DNA from: DAOTZS01 sp034434335
GTDB lineage: Bacteria > Chloroflexota > Anaerolineae > CG2-30-64-16
NCBI GenBank assembly: GCA_034434335.1
Contig: DAOTZS010000186.1
Span: forward strand, 1 to 13,053
Length of the DNA: 13,053 nt
Reading direction: 5' to 3'
Part shown: piece by piece, positions 1 to 5,999 of the stretch
Layout: each line of letters starts with the position of its first letter
Position numbering within the stretch: position 1 is the stretch's first letter
Position numbers and translations under genes: made by a program
Notes under the pieces: model-generated
Seen by the model: only the letters and a program-made list of their open reading frames with translations
Told to the model about the DNA's origin: nothing
The model's database searches: none

Positions 1-41
1 CGAGTTTCCAATAGCGCACACGAGAATGAACCAGCGCTCTG

Positions 42-57
42 AGCGACGGAAGTCGCT
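42..57. repeat. small hairpin with GGAA loop
   Basis: AGCGAC (42-47) and GTCGCT (52-57) are perfect inverted arms around a GGAA loop. No coding potential is seen in 1-145; this is the only clear structure there. It is too short to assign a role, and there is no T-run to suggest a terminator. Confidence 0.4.
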
Positions 58-145
58 ACTACGAAGCCCACTTCTTGTGCCTCTCAGGTTGCCAAGTCCA
101 AGATATGGGTGTCTCCTCTAAATTCGCCAGAGTCCGGCCATTACT

Positions 146-200
146 GTAGGGGCAAGGCTTGTGTCTGCCCTACGGGGCGACCCCGGTGGTCGCCCCGGCC
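146..200. repeat. dispersed GC-rich repeat, copy 1
   Basis: A GTAGGGGC...CTGCCCTA motif is followed by a hairpin with 10-bp arms (CGGGGCGACC at 173-182, GGTCGCCCCG at 188-197). The hairpin core 174-196 recurs at 11290-11312 with 21 of 23 identical positions, so this is a dispersed repeat family and not a chance palindrome. It lies just upstream of the aromatic operon promoter. No ORF in it looks real. Confidence 0.7.
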
Positions 201-258
201 TGTTGGCACACCCTCTGGCCGATAAATCTGGGACCACCCCCGCCCCCCAAAGCACAGT

Positions 259-287
259 TTGACAACCGGGCCAACTCATGCTATCAT
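259..287 (+). promoter_or_regulatory. sigma70-type promoter of the aromatic amino acid operon
   Basis: TTGACA (259-264) is a perfect -35 consensus. A 17-nt spacer separates it from TATCAT (282-287), a good -10 preceded by TGC (279-281), which gives an extended -10 TGn. Transcription would start near 293-295, about 40 nt before the leader peptide ATG at 334. It is the best promoter match seen upstream of pheA and its placement fits an attenuator leader. The start site itself is inferred. Confidence 0.75.
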
Positions 288-310
288 CTGGCCCGTCCGA
301 CAGGGAATAG

Positions 311-434
311 CAGCGGTTCATCTGACAGCTAATATGCATCAGATCTTTTTCGGCACCTACTATTACTTTTACTTTCCGAGCCCGCGGAGAGATGCCCCGC
401 GCCGGCTGGAGAGTGAGGTGCCCTTGAACCGCTG
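311..434 (+). promoter_or_regulatory. long-range complementary arms bracketing the leader ORF
   Basis: CAGCGGTTCA (311-320) is the perfect reverse complement of TGAACCGCTG (425-434), which covers the last leader codons and most of the stop. The same 3' segment (426-434) can instead pair with 476-484, the terminator loop and top of its 3' arm, at 8 of 9 positions. The two pairings are mutually exclusive. A ribosome finishing the leader ORF would cover 425-434 and block both. These are candidate switching elements of an attenuator; which one is the antiterminator is not settled by the sequence. Confidence 0.5.
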
Positions 435-435
435 A
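334..435 (+). CDS. Phe/Tyr-rich leader peptide (33 aa), attenuator
   Basis: This short ORF starts with ATG at 334 and ends with TGA at 433-435. Residues 5-14 read FFGTYYYFYF, so eight of ten consecutive codons are Phe or Tyr (346-375). The remainder is Arg/Pro-rich, and there is no Trp codon. It lies between a strong promoter and an intrinsic terminator, directly ahead of genes making Phe and Tyr. By analogy with the pheA, pheST and trp leaders of other bacteria, scarcity of charged tRNA-Phe or tRNA-Tyr would stall the ribosome on this run and change the downstream RNA fold. The Shine-Dalgarno is weak (no purine run within 5-12 nt of the ATG). ATCTGA (320-325) and TCAGAT (339-344) can form a small hairpin around the start codon. 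The peptide itself probably has no function beyond being translated. Confidence 0.85.
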   Translation: MHQIFFGTYYYFYFPSPRRDAPRRLESEVPLNR

Positions 436-462
436 AACCCCAATCCAGCATAGATTTACCAG

Positions 463-499
463 ACCGAGCGTGGAGCATCGGTTCCACGCTCGGTTTTTT
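463..499 (+). terminator. intrinsic terminator of the leader (attenuator)
   Basis: The arms 463-474 and 483-494 form 12 Watson-Crick pairs (ACCGAGCGTGGA with its exact complement). A G-T pair closes a 6-nt loop, and the stem runs into six T residues at 494-499. It ends 26 nt before the pheA ATG, so it can only act on transcripts arriving from the leader. That is the expected place for a regulated terminator. Confidence 0.9.
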
Positions 500-525
500 A
501 TTTCATCTGACCAGGAGGCACGATC

Positions 526-1821
526 ATGACCTGCCGAGGCATTCGCGGAGCCATCACCGCGCGTGAAAACAGCCCAGCCGAGATCATCAGCGCAACGGAA
601 GAACTGCTGCGCGCGCTCAGCACCGCCAACAACCTGGAGCCGGCCGATATTGCCAGCGTTATCTTTACCGTCACGCCCGACCTGGATGCTGCCTTTCCTG
701 CCGAAGCCGCGCGCCGGCTGGGCTGGAATCATGTCCCCCTTCTGGACACGGTCGAGGTTAACGCCCCTGGCGGGCTGCCCCGCTGCATCCGGGTCCTCAT
801 CCACTGGAACACCGACCTGCCCCCCTATGCGATCCGCCATATTTACCTGCGCGATGCCGTCCAGCTCCGGCCAGACCTGCGGGTGGATGTGGCGGAACTG
901 GCCCCACAAGGAGCGGCGATGGGCAACCTGGGGCCCGAGCCGGCACGGGCCGAGGCCAGGCCCACTGTGAGCCCCTCGCCAACCACAGTGGTGGCCTATC
1001 AGGGCGAGCCAGGCGCCTACTCCCAGGAGGCGATCTACCAGCACTTTGGGCCCCAGGTGGGCACCCTGCCCTGCCACAGCTTCGAGGAGATCTTCGCCGC
1101 CGTGGAAGAGGGCCGGGCTACCACCGGACTGCTCCCGGTCGAGAACTCGCAGGCGGGCTCCATCACCCAGGCTTATGACCTCCTCCTCGACCGTGACCTG
1201 CGCGTGGTGGGGGAGGTAAAGCTGCGGGTTCGCCACTGTCTGCTGGCCCCGCCCGGCACTACCCTGGCCGACATCCGGCGGGTGCGTTCTCATCCCCAGG
1301 CTCTGGCCCAATGCGAGCGGTATCTGAAGAACCGGGGCTGGGAGGGCGTGCCTGCCTACGACACTGCCGGCGCCGCCCGCGAACTGGCTGCCACCAGGGA
1401 GCCGGGCACCGCAGCTATCGCCAGTGCCCTGGCCGGCCAGATCTACGGGCTGGAAGTCCTCGAGGCAGGGATCGAGGACTCCCCTGAGAACACCACCCGC
1501 TTCTTCCTCTTAGGCCGCGAAGAGCCGCCCCCTGGCGCCAACAACAAGACCTCTATCGTCTTCGCCACCCTCCACGTGCCGGGCGCGCTCTACAACGCCC
1601 TGGGCGAGTTCGCCAGCCGTGGCATCAATCTGACCAAGATCGAGAGCCGGCCGCGGCGAAACCGCCCCTGGCACTATGTCTTCTACGTGGACCTGCAAGG
1701 CCACTGGCAAGATGCTGCCGTGCACCGGGCCCTGATCGGCCTGCTGGCCCGCACGGCGTTCGTCAAGCTATTGGGAAGCTATCCGGCCGCGCCTGAGGTC
1801 AACGGCCGGGCAGTAAGGTAG
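526..1821 (+). CDS. pheA: chorismate mutase (AroH class)-prephenate dehydratase fusion
   Basis: Bifunctional cytoplasmic enzyme (431 aa) converting chorismate to prephenate and prephenate to phenylpyruvate, the Phe branch. Residues 1-120 are an AroH-class (Bacillus subtilis type) mutase: Arg7, Glu77, Arg89 in RCIRV and Tyr107 match the known catalytic set. A 30-residue linker rich in Pro, Ala and Glu follows. Prephenate dehydratase begins near 153 (VAYQGEPGAYSQEA) and carries the catalytic TTRF motif at 323-326. The C-terminal ACT domain has GALYNALGEFASRGINLTKI and the ESRP motif at 373-376, which in this family binds Phe for feedback inhibition. The start is fixed by AGGAGG (513-518) 7 nt before ATG. 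It is first in the operon and directly downstream of the Phe/Tyr leader. Fusions of dehydratase to mutase usually carry the unrelated all-helical AroQ mutase, so an AroH fold here is uncommon. Confidence 0.93.
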   Translation: MTCRGIRGAITARENSPAEIISATEELLRALSTANNLEPADIASVIFTVTPDLDAAFPAEAARRLGWNHVPLLDTVEVNAPGGLPRCIRVLIHWNTDLPPYAIRHIYLRDAVQLRPDLRVDVAELAPQGAAMGNLGPEPARAEARPTVSPSPTTVVAYQGEPGAYSQEAIYQHFGPQVGTLPCHSFEEIFAAVEEGRATTGLLPVENSQAGSITQAYDLLLDRDLRVVGEVKLRVRHCLLAPPGTTLADIRRVRSHPQALAQCERYLKNRGWEGVPAYDTAGAARELAATREPGTAAIASALAGQIYGLEVLEAGIEDSPENTTRFFLLGREEPPPGANNKTSIVFATLHVPGALYNALGEFASRGINLTKIESRPRRNRPWHYVFYVDLQGHWQDAAVHRALIGLLARTAFVKLLGSYPAAPEVNGRAVR

Positions 1822-1840
1822 CCATGGACAAGGAGGGAAC

Positions 1841-2854
1841 GTGATTATCGTGATGAAACATCAGGCCACTCTTGAGGAGATCAGCGCAGTGGTGAGCCAG
1901 GTAGAGGCCAGGGGCTACCGCGCTCACCTGTCTCACGGCACCGAGCGCACCATCATCGGCGTAGTGGGGGATGATCGGCCCCTGGAGAACCACCAGTTCG
2001 AATTGCTGCCAGGGGTGGAAAAGGTCGTGCGCATCCTGCAACCCTTCAAGCTGGCCAGCCGCGATTTCCACCCCGAAAACACCATCGTGCGCGTGCGGGG
2101 CGTGACCATCGGTGGCAAGCAGATTGTGGTGATCGCCGGCCCGTGCGCAGTCGAGAGCCGCAGCCAGCTTCTGGAAACCGCCTATGCCGTGAAGGAAGCG
2201 GGGGCCAGTATCCTGCGCGGGGGGGCATACAAGCCGCGCACTTCGCCCTACTCTTTCCAGGGCCTGGGAGAAGACGGCCTGGAGTTGCTGGCCGAGGCGC
2301 GTGAGGCCACCGGTTTGCCCATCATCACTGAGGTCATGTCGCCCGAGGCCGTGCCGATAGTCGGCAAGTATACCGACATCTTTCAAATCGGCGCGCGCAA
2401 CATGCAGAACTACGCCCTGCTCCATGCCGTAGGCAAAACCCGCACCCCGGTCTTCCTGAAACGGGGCATGATGAACACCGTCCAGGAATGGCTGATGTCG
2501 GCTGAGTATGTGTTGAGCGGCGGCAACCAGCAGGTGATAGTCTGCGAACGTGGCATACGCACCTTTGAGACCGCCACCCGCAATACGCTGGACATCAACG
2601 CCATCCCGCTGCTCAAACAGTGGACACATCTGCCGGTCTTCGCCGACCCCAGCCATGGCACAGGCAAATGGGAGCTGGTAGCCCCCACTGCCAAGGCATG
2701 CCTGGCGGCCGGCGCCGACGGCCTGATCATCGAAGTCCACCCTCACCCAGAGCAGGCCCTGTCAGACGGTGTCCAGTCCCTGAAGCCAGAACGCTTCAAG
2801 GAGCTGATGGAAGACCTGCGGCGACTCGTGCCAGCCCTGGACCGGACCATCTGA
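1841..2854 (+). CDS. aroF: 3-deoxy-7-phosphoheptulonate synthase (DAHP synthase), type I beta
   Basis: First shikimate-pathway enzyme: condenses PEP and erythrose-4-phosphate to DAHP. It has 337 aa. Residues 1-70 form the ferredoxin-like regulatory domain found in Thermotoga-type enzymes, where it mediates Tyr inhibition. The barrel domain follows, with IAGPCAVES (metal ligand Cys102), LRGGAYKPRTSPYSFQG (PEP-binding Lys131), KRGMMNT and DPSHGTG (metal ligand His272). The start is GTG at 1841, preceded by AGGAGGG at 1831-1837, 20 nt after the pheA stop. It probably shares the pheA transcript and the leader control. Confidence 0.95.
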   Translation: MIIVMKHQATLEEISAVVSQVEARGYRAHLSHGTERTIIGVVGDDRPLENHQFELLPGVEKVVRILQPFKLASRDFHPENTIVRVRGVTIGGKQIVVIAGPCAVESRSQLLETAYAVKEAGASILRGGAYKPRTSPYSFQGLGEDGLELLAEAREATGLPIITEVMSPEAVPIVGKYTDIFQIGARNMQNYALLHAVGKTRTPVFLKRGMMNTVQEWLMSAEYVLSGGNQQVIVCERGIRTFETATRNTLDINAIPLLKQWTHLPVFADPSHGTGKWELVAPTAKACLAAGADGLIIEVHPHPEQALSDGVQSLKPERFKELMEDLRRLVPALDRTI

Positions 2855-2885
2855 AACCGGGCCCTGCCTTGCAGGTTGACGGCCA

Positions 2886-3770
2886 ATGGATGATGGTTTT
2901 GCCATGTGTGTGGTGGGCCTGGGCCTGATGGGGGGGTCGTTCGCGCTCGCCTTACGGCAGGCAGCTCGGGCAGGACCCGCATCCCAGCGGCACGCGCTGC
3001 CAGCCCACATTGTGGCCGTGGGACGCAACCCCGCCACGCTGGCTGCGGCCCAGGCGGCCGGGGCCATTGATGCCTGGACCCATGATCTGGCCGAGGGGGT
3101 AGCAGAAGCAGAAGTGGTGATCCTGGCCACCCCGGTGCGTACTACCCTGCGCCTGTTGCCCGAAGTGGGCCAGCACGCCAGGGCCGGTGCCCTGGTGATG
3201 GACCTGGGCAGCAGCAAGGTCGAGATCTGCGCGGCCATGGCAGCTTTGCCCGAACGGCTGGAGCCGGTAGGCGGGCATCCCATGTGCGGCAAAGAGGTAG
3301 CCGGCTTCGCCGCGGCCGAAGCGACCCTCTTTCAGGGCCGGCCCTTCGTCATCTGCCCCCTGCCGCGCACCTCGCCAGCCGCCCTGGACCGTGCCCTCAC
3401 CCTGGCCAGAGCCACCGGAGCCCGCCCCCTGGTGCTGGACCCCGCCGACCATGACCGTGCGGTGGCAGCCATCAGCCACCTGCCCTACGCGGCGGCCGTG
3501 GCGCTGGTCAACGCCGTGGCTGCCCAGGGAGAAGAGCTGCCCTGGGCCCTGGCCTCATCCGGCTTTCGCGACACCACACGCGTGGCCGCCAGCGACGTGG
3601 ACATGATGCTCGACATCTTGTTGACCAACCGGGCCGCCATCCTGGACTGGCTCCAACTATTCACGGACCAGGTGGCCGACCTGCGTGCGGCTCTGGCCGA
3701 GGAGGATGAGAACCGTCTGCGCGCGCTGCTCGCGGCAGCCCGCCAACGCCGCGCCGCGCTGAAGCTATAG
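2886..3770 (+). CDS. tyrA: prephenate dehydrogenase
   Basis: NAD(P)-dependent oxidative decarboxylation of prephenate to 4-hydroxyphenylpyruvate, the Tyr branch. It has 294 aa. An N-terminal Rossmann motif GLGLMGGS lies at residues 11-18. The family motifs GGHPMCGKE (His131) and SHLP (His198) are present, as is the helical dimerisation region with SSGFRDTTR and DMMLDILLTNR. It has no C-terminal ACT domain, so Tyr control would have to act elsewhere, for example on the leader RNA or on DAHP synthase. The Shine-Dalgarno is weak (CAGG about 10 nt upstream). An alternative ATG at 2904 would start right at the Rossmann beta strand, so the first six residues are uncertain. It follows aroF by 31 nt. 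Confidence 0.93.
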   Translation: MDDGFAMCVVGLGLMGGSFALALRQAARAGPASQRHALPAHIVAVGRNPATLAAAQAAGAIDAWTHDLAEGVAEAEVVILATPVRTTLRLLPEVGQHARAGALVMDLGSSKVEICAAMAALPERLEPVGGHPMCGKEVAGFAAAEATLFQGRPFVICPLPRTSPAALDRALTLARATGARPLVLDPADHDRAVAAISHLPYAAAVALVNAVAAQGEELPWALASSGFRDTTRVAASDVDMMLDILLTNRAAILDWLQLFTDQVADLRAALAEEDENRLRALLAAARQRRAALKL

Positions 3771-3785
3771 CAGAAAGGAAACCAC

Positions 3786-5183
3786 ATGAGCCAACTGATT
3801 GTCCGTCCCTCTGGCCAGCTCCGGGGCGAAGTCAGCGTGCCGGGAGATAAATCCATCAGCCACCGCGCGCTGCTGTTAGGTGCCCTGGCCGAAGGCCAGA
3901 CCTTGATCCGGGGCTGGCTGCCCGCAGAAGATTGCCAGGCCACCTTGCGTTGTATGACCGCGCTCGGGGTGCAGGTCGAAATGCAGGACAGGGCCCCGGG
4001 CGATGGCCGGCCAGCCAGCCTGGCCGTTGACCTGCTCGTGCAGGGGGTCGGCATGAACGGGCTGCGCGAGCCGGAAGATGTGCTCAACTGCGGAGGTTCG
4101 GGGACCACTATGCGGCTGTTAGCCGGTATCCTGGCCGGCCAGCCGTTCACCAGCCTGCTGACAGGCAACGAAGCTCTGCGCCGACGGCCGATGGGTCGCG
4201 TGGCCGAGCCGCTACGCCGCATGGGCGCCACCGTGTTGGGCCGCGCTGGGGGCCGCCTGCCACCTCTGGCGATATGTGGGGGCCGGCTGCGGGGCATCCA
4301 CTATCCGCTGCCCGTGGCCAGCGCCCAGGTCAAGTCGGCCATCTTGCTGGCCGGCCTCTTCGCCGAGGGAGAGACTGTTGTCGTGGAGCCCGGCCCGGCG
4401 CGCGATCATACGGAAAGGATGCTGCGCGCCTTTGGCATCCAGGTGGCGAGCGATGGCCCCACGATTCGCCTGGCAGGTGGCCAGGCCCTGCGCGCGACGG
4501 GAGGCGCGGGCCTGGATGTGCCGGGCGATATTTCCTCTGCCGCTTTCCTCCTGGTGGCCGGCGCGCTTGTGCCCGGCTCAGAGGTGCGCGTGCGAGGGGT
4601 AGGCGTCAACCCCACGCGCACGGGCCTTTTGGACCTGCTGACGGCTATGGGAGCAGAGTTAGAAGTGGTAGAATCAGGGGTGGCAGCCGGAGGCCGGCCA
4701 TGGGCTGCGCCGGCAGACCATCCCTCCTCCCTGGTCGGAGAACCAGCCGCCGACCTGCTCGTGCGCCATAGCTCCCTGCGCGGGGTAGAGGTTGCGGGCG
4801 AGCTGGTGGTGCGGGCCATTGATGAGTTCCCCATCTTAGCTGTGGCCGCCACCCAGGCCGAGGGCACGACCACGATCCGCGAGGCCGCGGAGTTGCGCGT
4901 CAAAGAGTCCGTTCGTATTGCCACGGTGGCTACAGAGCTGACCCGACTGGGTGCGCAGGTGGAGGAGCTGCCGGATGGGTTGGTGATCCATGGGCCTACA
5001 CCCCTGGTGGGCGCGGCCGTGAACAGCCACCGCGATCATCGGCTGGCCATGGCGCTGGCCGTGGCCGGCCTGGTGGCTCAAGGCGAGACGGTCGTGCAGC
5101 AAGCCGAGGTGATCAACGACTCGTTCCCGGGCTTTGTGGAAACGATGCAGGCCCTGGGCGCGAGTATCAGTTGGCAAGGGTAA
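3786..5183 (+). CDS. aroA: 3-phosphoshikimate 1-carboxyvinyltransferase (EPSP synthase)
   Basis: Transfers the enolpyruvyl group of PEP to shikimate-3-phosphate. Visible motifs are GDKSISHRALLLGALAEG near the N terminus, NCGGSGTTMRLLAG, TGNEALRRRPMGRV, the catalytic DEFP (Asp346-Glu347), RVKESVR (Lys373, Glu374) and HRDHRLAMALAVAGL. At 465 aa it is longer than the usual 420-440. Most of the excess is a Gly/Ala/Pro-rich insertion at about 299-322 between two conserved strands, which looks like a surface loop. AGAAAGGAA precedes the ATG, and the gene starts 15 nt after tyrA ends. Its stop codon abuts the first 117-nt repeat of the DUF559 cassette. Confidence 0.95.
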   Translation: MSQLIVRPSGQLRGEVSVPGDKSISHRALLLGALAEGQTLIRGWLPAEDCQATLRCMTALGVQVEMQDRAPGDGRPASLAVDLLVQGVGMNGLREPEDVLNCGGSGTTMRLLAGILAGQPFTSLLTGNEALRRRPMGRVAEPLRRMGATVLGRAGGRLPPLAICGGRLRGIHYPLPVASAQVKSAILLAGLFAEGETVVVEPGPARDHTERMLRAFGIQVASDGPTIRLAGGQALRATGGAGLDVPGDISSAAFLLVAGALVPGSEVRVRGVGVNPTRTGLLDLLTAMGAELEVVESGVAAGGRPWAAPADHPSSLVGEPAADLLVRHSSLRGVEVAGELVVRAIDEFPILAVAATQAEGTTTIREAAELRVKESVRIATVATELTRLGAQVEELPDGLVIHGPTPLVGAAVNSHRDHRLAMALAVAGLVAQGETVVQQAEVINDSFPGFVETMQALGASISWQG

Positions 5184-5300
5184 TTCCCTCCCCTGTCCCC
5201 GAGGGGGACGGGGGAGGGTGGCCGCAGGCCGGGTGGGGGCCCACGGCCCCCATCCCCAGCCCTTCCCCCATCCCTGCGGGACAGGGGAAGGGAGCAGGCC
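5184..5300. repeat. 117-nt direct repeat, left copy
   Basis: A GC-rich block starting TTCCCTCCCCTGTCCCC and ending GGGAGCAGGCC. It contains several inverted segments (CCCCTGTCCCC/GGGGGACGGGGG; GGCCGCAGGCC; ATCCCTGCGGGA). It matches 5876-5992 at 115 of 117 positions and begins at the base after the aroA stop codon. It contains one 52-nt unit (5245-5296) that recurs downstream. No T-run follows, so terminator activity is not implied. Confidence 0.9.
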
Positions 5301-5341
5301 CCCGCGCAGCGGGAGAAGGCTAGGGTACGAGGTTGATTCAC

Positions 5342-5713
5342 ATGTCCAACCCTGTGCACACACGATGGCGCGCTTCTATTGTGTTACAGGCGCGTGCCCG
5401 TCAACTGCGCCGAGATATGACACCTGCTGAAAGGAAGCTGTGGCAACGCATCCGCTACGGGCAATTGGACGGTGCCCACTTTCGCCGGCAACATGCCATA
5501 GGCCGTTTTATCGTGGACTTCTTCTGCGCCAAGGCCCGGCTGGTTATCGAGGTGGACGGCGACATTCATGCCGAGCAGATGGAGTACGATGCAGAACGAA
5601 CAAAGTGGCTGAACGAGCAGAAGCGCTATCGGGTCATCCGGTTTACGAACGATGAGATTGACCACAACTTGGATGGGGTGGTGGAACGGATTCGTGAGGC
5701 GTTAAAGGGGTAG
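5342..5713 (+). CDS. DUF559 domain protein (Vsr-like, PD-(D/E)XK nuclease fold)
   Basis: A protein of 123 aa. From residue 26 it matches DUF559: MTPAERKLWQRIR, then FRRQHAIGRFIVDFF, LVIEVDGDIH and a C-terminal YRVIRFTNDEI strand. The candidate active-site residues Glu30, Asp59, Glu70 and Asp72 fit the Vsr-type restriction endonuclease fold, so DNA cleavage is plausible but unproven. ATG at 5342 is chosen because GAGG (5329-5332) sits 9 nt upstream; an in-frame TTG at 5333 is less likely. It has no aromatic-pathway role. It sits between near-identical 117-nt direct repeats that split the operon, which suggests it came in with those repeats. The role of this family is not established. Confidence 0.85.
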   Translation: MSNPVHTRWRASIVLQARARQLRRDMTPAERKLWQRIRYGQLDGAHFRRQHAIGRFIVDFFCAKARLVIEVDGDIHAEQMEYDAERTKWLNEQKRYRVIRFTNDEIDHNLDGVVERIREALKG

Positions 5714-5865
5714 GCCCCCATCCCCAGCCCTTCCCCCGTCCCTGCGGGACAGGGGAAGGGAGCAGGCCCCCATCCCCAGCCCTTCCCCCGTCCCTGCGGG
5801 ACAGGGGAAGGGAGCAGGCCCCCATCCCCAGCCCTTCCCCGTTGCCCGAACGACGGGGCAACAGG
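5713..5865. repeat. tandem 52-nt GC-rich repeat units
   Basis: The units at 5713-5764 and 5765-5816 are identical 52-mers. A third (5817 to about 5865) starts the same way, then diverges into another hairpin, GTTGCCC...GGGCAAC. The same unit occurs at 5245-5296 and 5937-5988 inside the 117-nt repeats, giving five copies in all. Each carries a CCCCGTCCC-TGC-GGGACAGGGG type hairpin. The first unit overlaps the last base of the DUF559 stop codon. Confidence 0.88.
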
Positions 5866-5875
5866 AGAAGAAAAC

Positions 5876-5992
5876 TTCCCTCCCCTGTCCCCGAAGGGGA
5901 CGGGGGAGGGTGGCCGCAGGCCGGGTGGGGGCCCACGGCCCCCATCCCCAGCCCTTCCCCCGTCCCTGCGGGACAGGGGAAGGGAGCAGGCC
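5876..5992. repeat. 117-nt direct repeat, right copy
   Basis: Matches 5184-5300 at 115 of 117 positions in the same orientation; the two differences are single A/G changes. It ends 7 nt before the aroE start codon. Its last bases contain AGGGAG (5981-5986) and AGG (5988-5990), the only purine-rich ribosome-binding candidates for aroE. Confidence 0.9.
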
Positions 5993-5999
5993 ATTATCT

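Noticed and set aside
294..500. T-box riboswitch for aromatic tRNA
   Set aside because: No recognisable T-box sequence or specifier-loop architecture; the Phe/Tyr-rich ORF explains the leader better.
118..1311. 397-codon ORF on the minus strand
   Set aside because: It runs antisense through the leader and the well-supported pheA reading frame, has no family likeness, and is explained by high GC content.
5184..5300. Intrinsic terminator after aroA
   Set aside because: GC-rich hairpins are present but none is followed by a T-run, and pathway genes continue downstream in the same direction.
5184..5992. CRISPR array
   Set aside because: The repeats are long, partly adjacent with no spacers, and flank a protein gene; no cas genes are present.
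5910..5999. N-terminal extension of aroE from an upstream in-frame start
   Set aside because: The extra residues are translation of the 117-nt repeat; shikimate dehydrogenase homology starts only after 6000.
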